6,922 bases of DNA from an uncultured Thermomicrobiales bacterium (GTDB taxonomy: Bacteria; Chloroflexota; Chloroflexia; Thermomicrobiales; UBA6265), in assembly GCA_902806355.1 (NCBI GenBank), contig CADCWI010000045.1:1-6922 (forward strand), written 5' to 3'. The notes under the pieces are model-generated. The model saw only the letters and a program-made list of their open reading frames with translations, did no database searches and was not told where the DNA came from. This document shows positions 6,266-6,922 of the stretch, piece after piece (positions within the stretch are counted from its first letter, which is position 1; each line of letters opens with the position of its first letter). The translations under genes were made by a program, and so were the position numbers.

Positions 6266-6287
6266 GGGGGGTTTTTTTCGGACCCCC
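6266..6287. repeat. G-tract/C-tract hairpin with a T-rich loop
   Basis: GGGGGGT (6266-6272) can pair with ACCCCC (6282-6287). The T-run (6272-6278) falls in the loop rather than behind the stem, so it does not have the usual terminator order on either strand. Its function is unknown. Confidence 0.4.
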
Positions 6288-6411
6288 GGTCAACGCTTCA
6301 CCGGCACCGGCCGCGTGATCGTGCATAGGTCGGCGCAACGGCACGGAGCCAAACTGTTCCCTGCAAGGGCGGCGCTTTCCCCCGGGGACGAACACGATAC
6401 GGACGTTTAGG

Positions 6412-6466
6412 TTGATCCGCCACCCGGTTCGGATCAAGTCGAGATTGTAGACTTGGCCTTCAAGTC
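6412..6466. repeat. Two adjacent perfect inverted repeats
   Basis: TTGATCCG (6412-6419) and CGGATCAA (6430-6437) form an 8-bp inverted repeat with a 10-nt spacer. Twelve nucleotides later GACTTG (6450-6455) and CAAGTC (6461-6466) form a 6-bp stem with a 5-nt loop. They could be a regulator site or tandem RNA hairpins. No adjacent promoter was found. Confidence 0.4.
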
Positions 6467-6674
6467 AATGCCGGACATCGACACAGGCATTCGGTACGTC
6501 ACGCTGGCACCACAGGAGCGGAGTTCCACCTTCTGTTGAGCGGCACCAACAATACCGGCAACGCCCGTCGGCGGGCAGGACCCGCGGCGATCCACCTCCA
6601 CCTAAGGTCACAACACATTATGTCGAATACCGTGGCAAGCGGCAGCGCGCCCGGATGTATTCCCTCGCGAGAGT

Positions 6675-6922
6675 CTAGCGTTGCTCGGTCGAGCGTGTGC
6701 GCCCTTTCTGAATGGTGATCAACTGATCGGGCACTTCCCCATTCATGTTCCCCGTCTTGTACCCCTCGAGGTCCAGGGTCACGAACCGGTATCCGGCGTC
6801 CTTGGCGGCACGGACGATCGCCTCACGTGTCGCAAACGCTCGGTCGATATCCGGCTCCAGAAACTCGAGTCGGGCAACCTGTCCATGGTGTCGTAGTCGA
6901 AACCCGCGGAATCCGAGTCGCC
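6675..6922 (-). CDS. larE: ATP-dependent sacrificial sulfur transferase LarE, 3' part
   Basis: Only the last 81 codons are in the window. The gene enters from the right edge and stops with TAG at 6675-6677. LarE inserts sulfur into pyridinium dicarboxylate mononucleotide during synthesis of the nickel-pincer cofactor of lactate racemase and related enzymes. The fragment carries two C-terminal family blocks: GFRGFRLRHHGQVARLEF (residues 3-20 of the fragment) and YRFVTLDLEGYKTGNMN (44-60). The tail of about 20 residues is variable and hydrophilic. The N-terminal PP-loop ATPase part and the sulfur-donating Cys region found in some members lie outside the window, so one-Cys and multi-Cys types cannot be told apart. 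The frame is clean with no internal stop. There is no clear terminator after the stop. Partner genes larB and larC are not visible. Confidence 0.85.
   Translation of the reverse strand, partial: RLGFRGFRLRHHGQVARLEFLEPDIDRAFATREAIVRAAKDAGYRFVTLDLEGYKTGNMNGEVPDQLITIQKGRTRSTEQR

Larger units (their letters stand above)
6110..6674. other. Gene-poor stretch between terminator and larE
   Basis: I see no intact gene in these 565 bp. Two plus-strand open stretches without start codons read like protein: 6151-6258, ending in HAVIMMNDEDLDPALE, and 6411-6539, containing DTGIRYVTLAPQERS. The second vaguely recalls the first half of a glyoxalase/VOC domain and, after a frame change near 6530, continues as FHLLLSGTNNT and IHLHLRS. 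This could be the remains of a decayed gene, but the resemblance is too weak to annotate. Several inverted repeats also occur here, including CCGGT/ACCGG (6286-6304) and GCCCG-TCGG-CGGGC (6563-6576). Confidence 0.5.

Noticed and set aside
6171..6437. An 88-codon minus-strand frame starting with TTG
   Set aside because: No Shine-Dalgarno and no recognised motif, and it crosses the repeats of the gene-poor stretch.
6536..6896. Two overlapping plus-strand frames (60 and 71 codons) at the right end
   Set aside because: They run mostly antisense to larE, whose family blocks are plain on the minus strand, and neither has a ribosome binding site.
6909..6920. A near copy (11 of 12 bases) of part of the tRNA-Asn 3' end (GAATCCTAGTCG), suggesting an integration site
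   Set aside because: The match is short, lies in well-conserved larE coding sequence, and no integrase or other mobile gene is present.

Overview
The window is GC-rich (about 60% by eye) bacterial chromosomal DNA carrying ordinary housekeeping genes, with no sign of a phage, plasmid or transposon. The protein set (a lone NDUFA9-type SDR protein, a divergent dihydrolipoyl dehydrogenase, ammonia-type NAD synthetase, a phosphotriesterase-like hydrolase and LarE) would suit a Chloroflexota bacterium of the Thermomicrobia type. That placement is inference from the style of the proteins, not a match.

Left part (1-4217), all on the plus strand: an NAD(P)-binding NDUFA9-like SDR protein (261-1187), lpdA-like dihydrolipoyl dehydrogenase (1334-2752), nadE (2822-3637) and a small four-segment membrane protein of unknown function (3723-4217). 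The gaps of 69-146 bp allow the last three to be co-transcribed. A near-perfect 22-bp palindrome lies just before lpdA, and a 24-bp imperfect palindrome lies far upstream of the first gene. Both look like binding sites. lpdA and nadE share NAD(H) biology: one uses the cofactor and the other makes it.

Middle part (4218-6003): the minus-strand genes converge on the plus-strand block. A phosphotriesterase-family gene (4820-5860) is followed by a tiny 82-codon gene (4478-4726) that has its own TATAAT box and strong ribosome binding site. The phosphotriesterase-like protein keeps all the metal-binding His and Asp positions but has Arg (AGG) where the bridging carbamylated Lys is expected.

Right part (5944-6922): a compact tRNA-Asn(GTT) unit with promoter, tRNA and rho-independent terminator on the plus strand. 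It is followed by about 565 bp with no convincing intact gene but several inverted repeats and short coding-like stretches that may be gene debris. The minus-strand 3' end of larE (nickel-pincer cofactor synthesis) runs off the right edge.

I did not find a clear new defence, mobile or RNA-guided system. The best leads are the Lys-to-Arg change in the phosphotriesterase-like enzyme, the operator-like palindrome before lpdA, the altered NAD-binding site of LpdA, and the structured stretch downstream of the tRNA.
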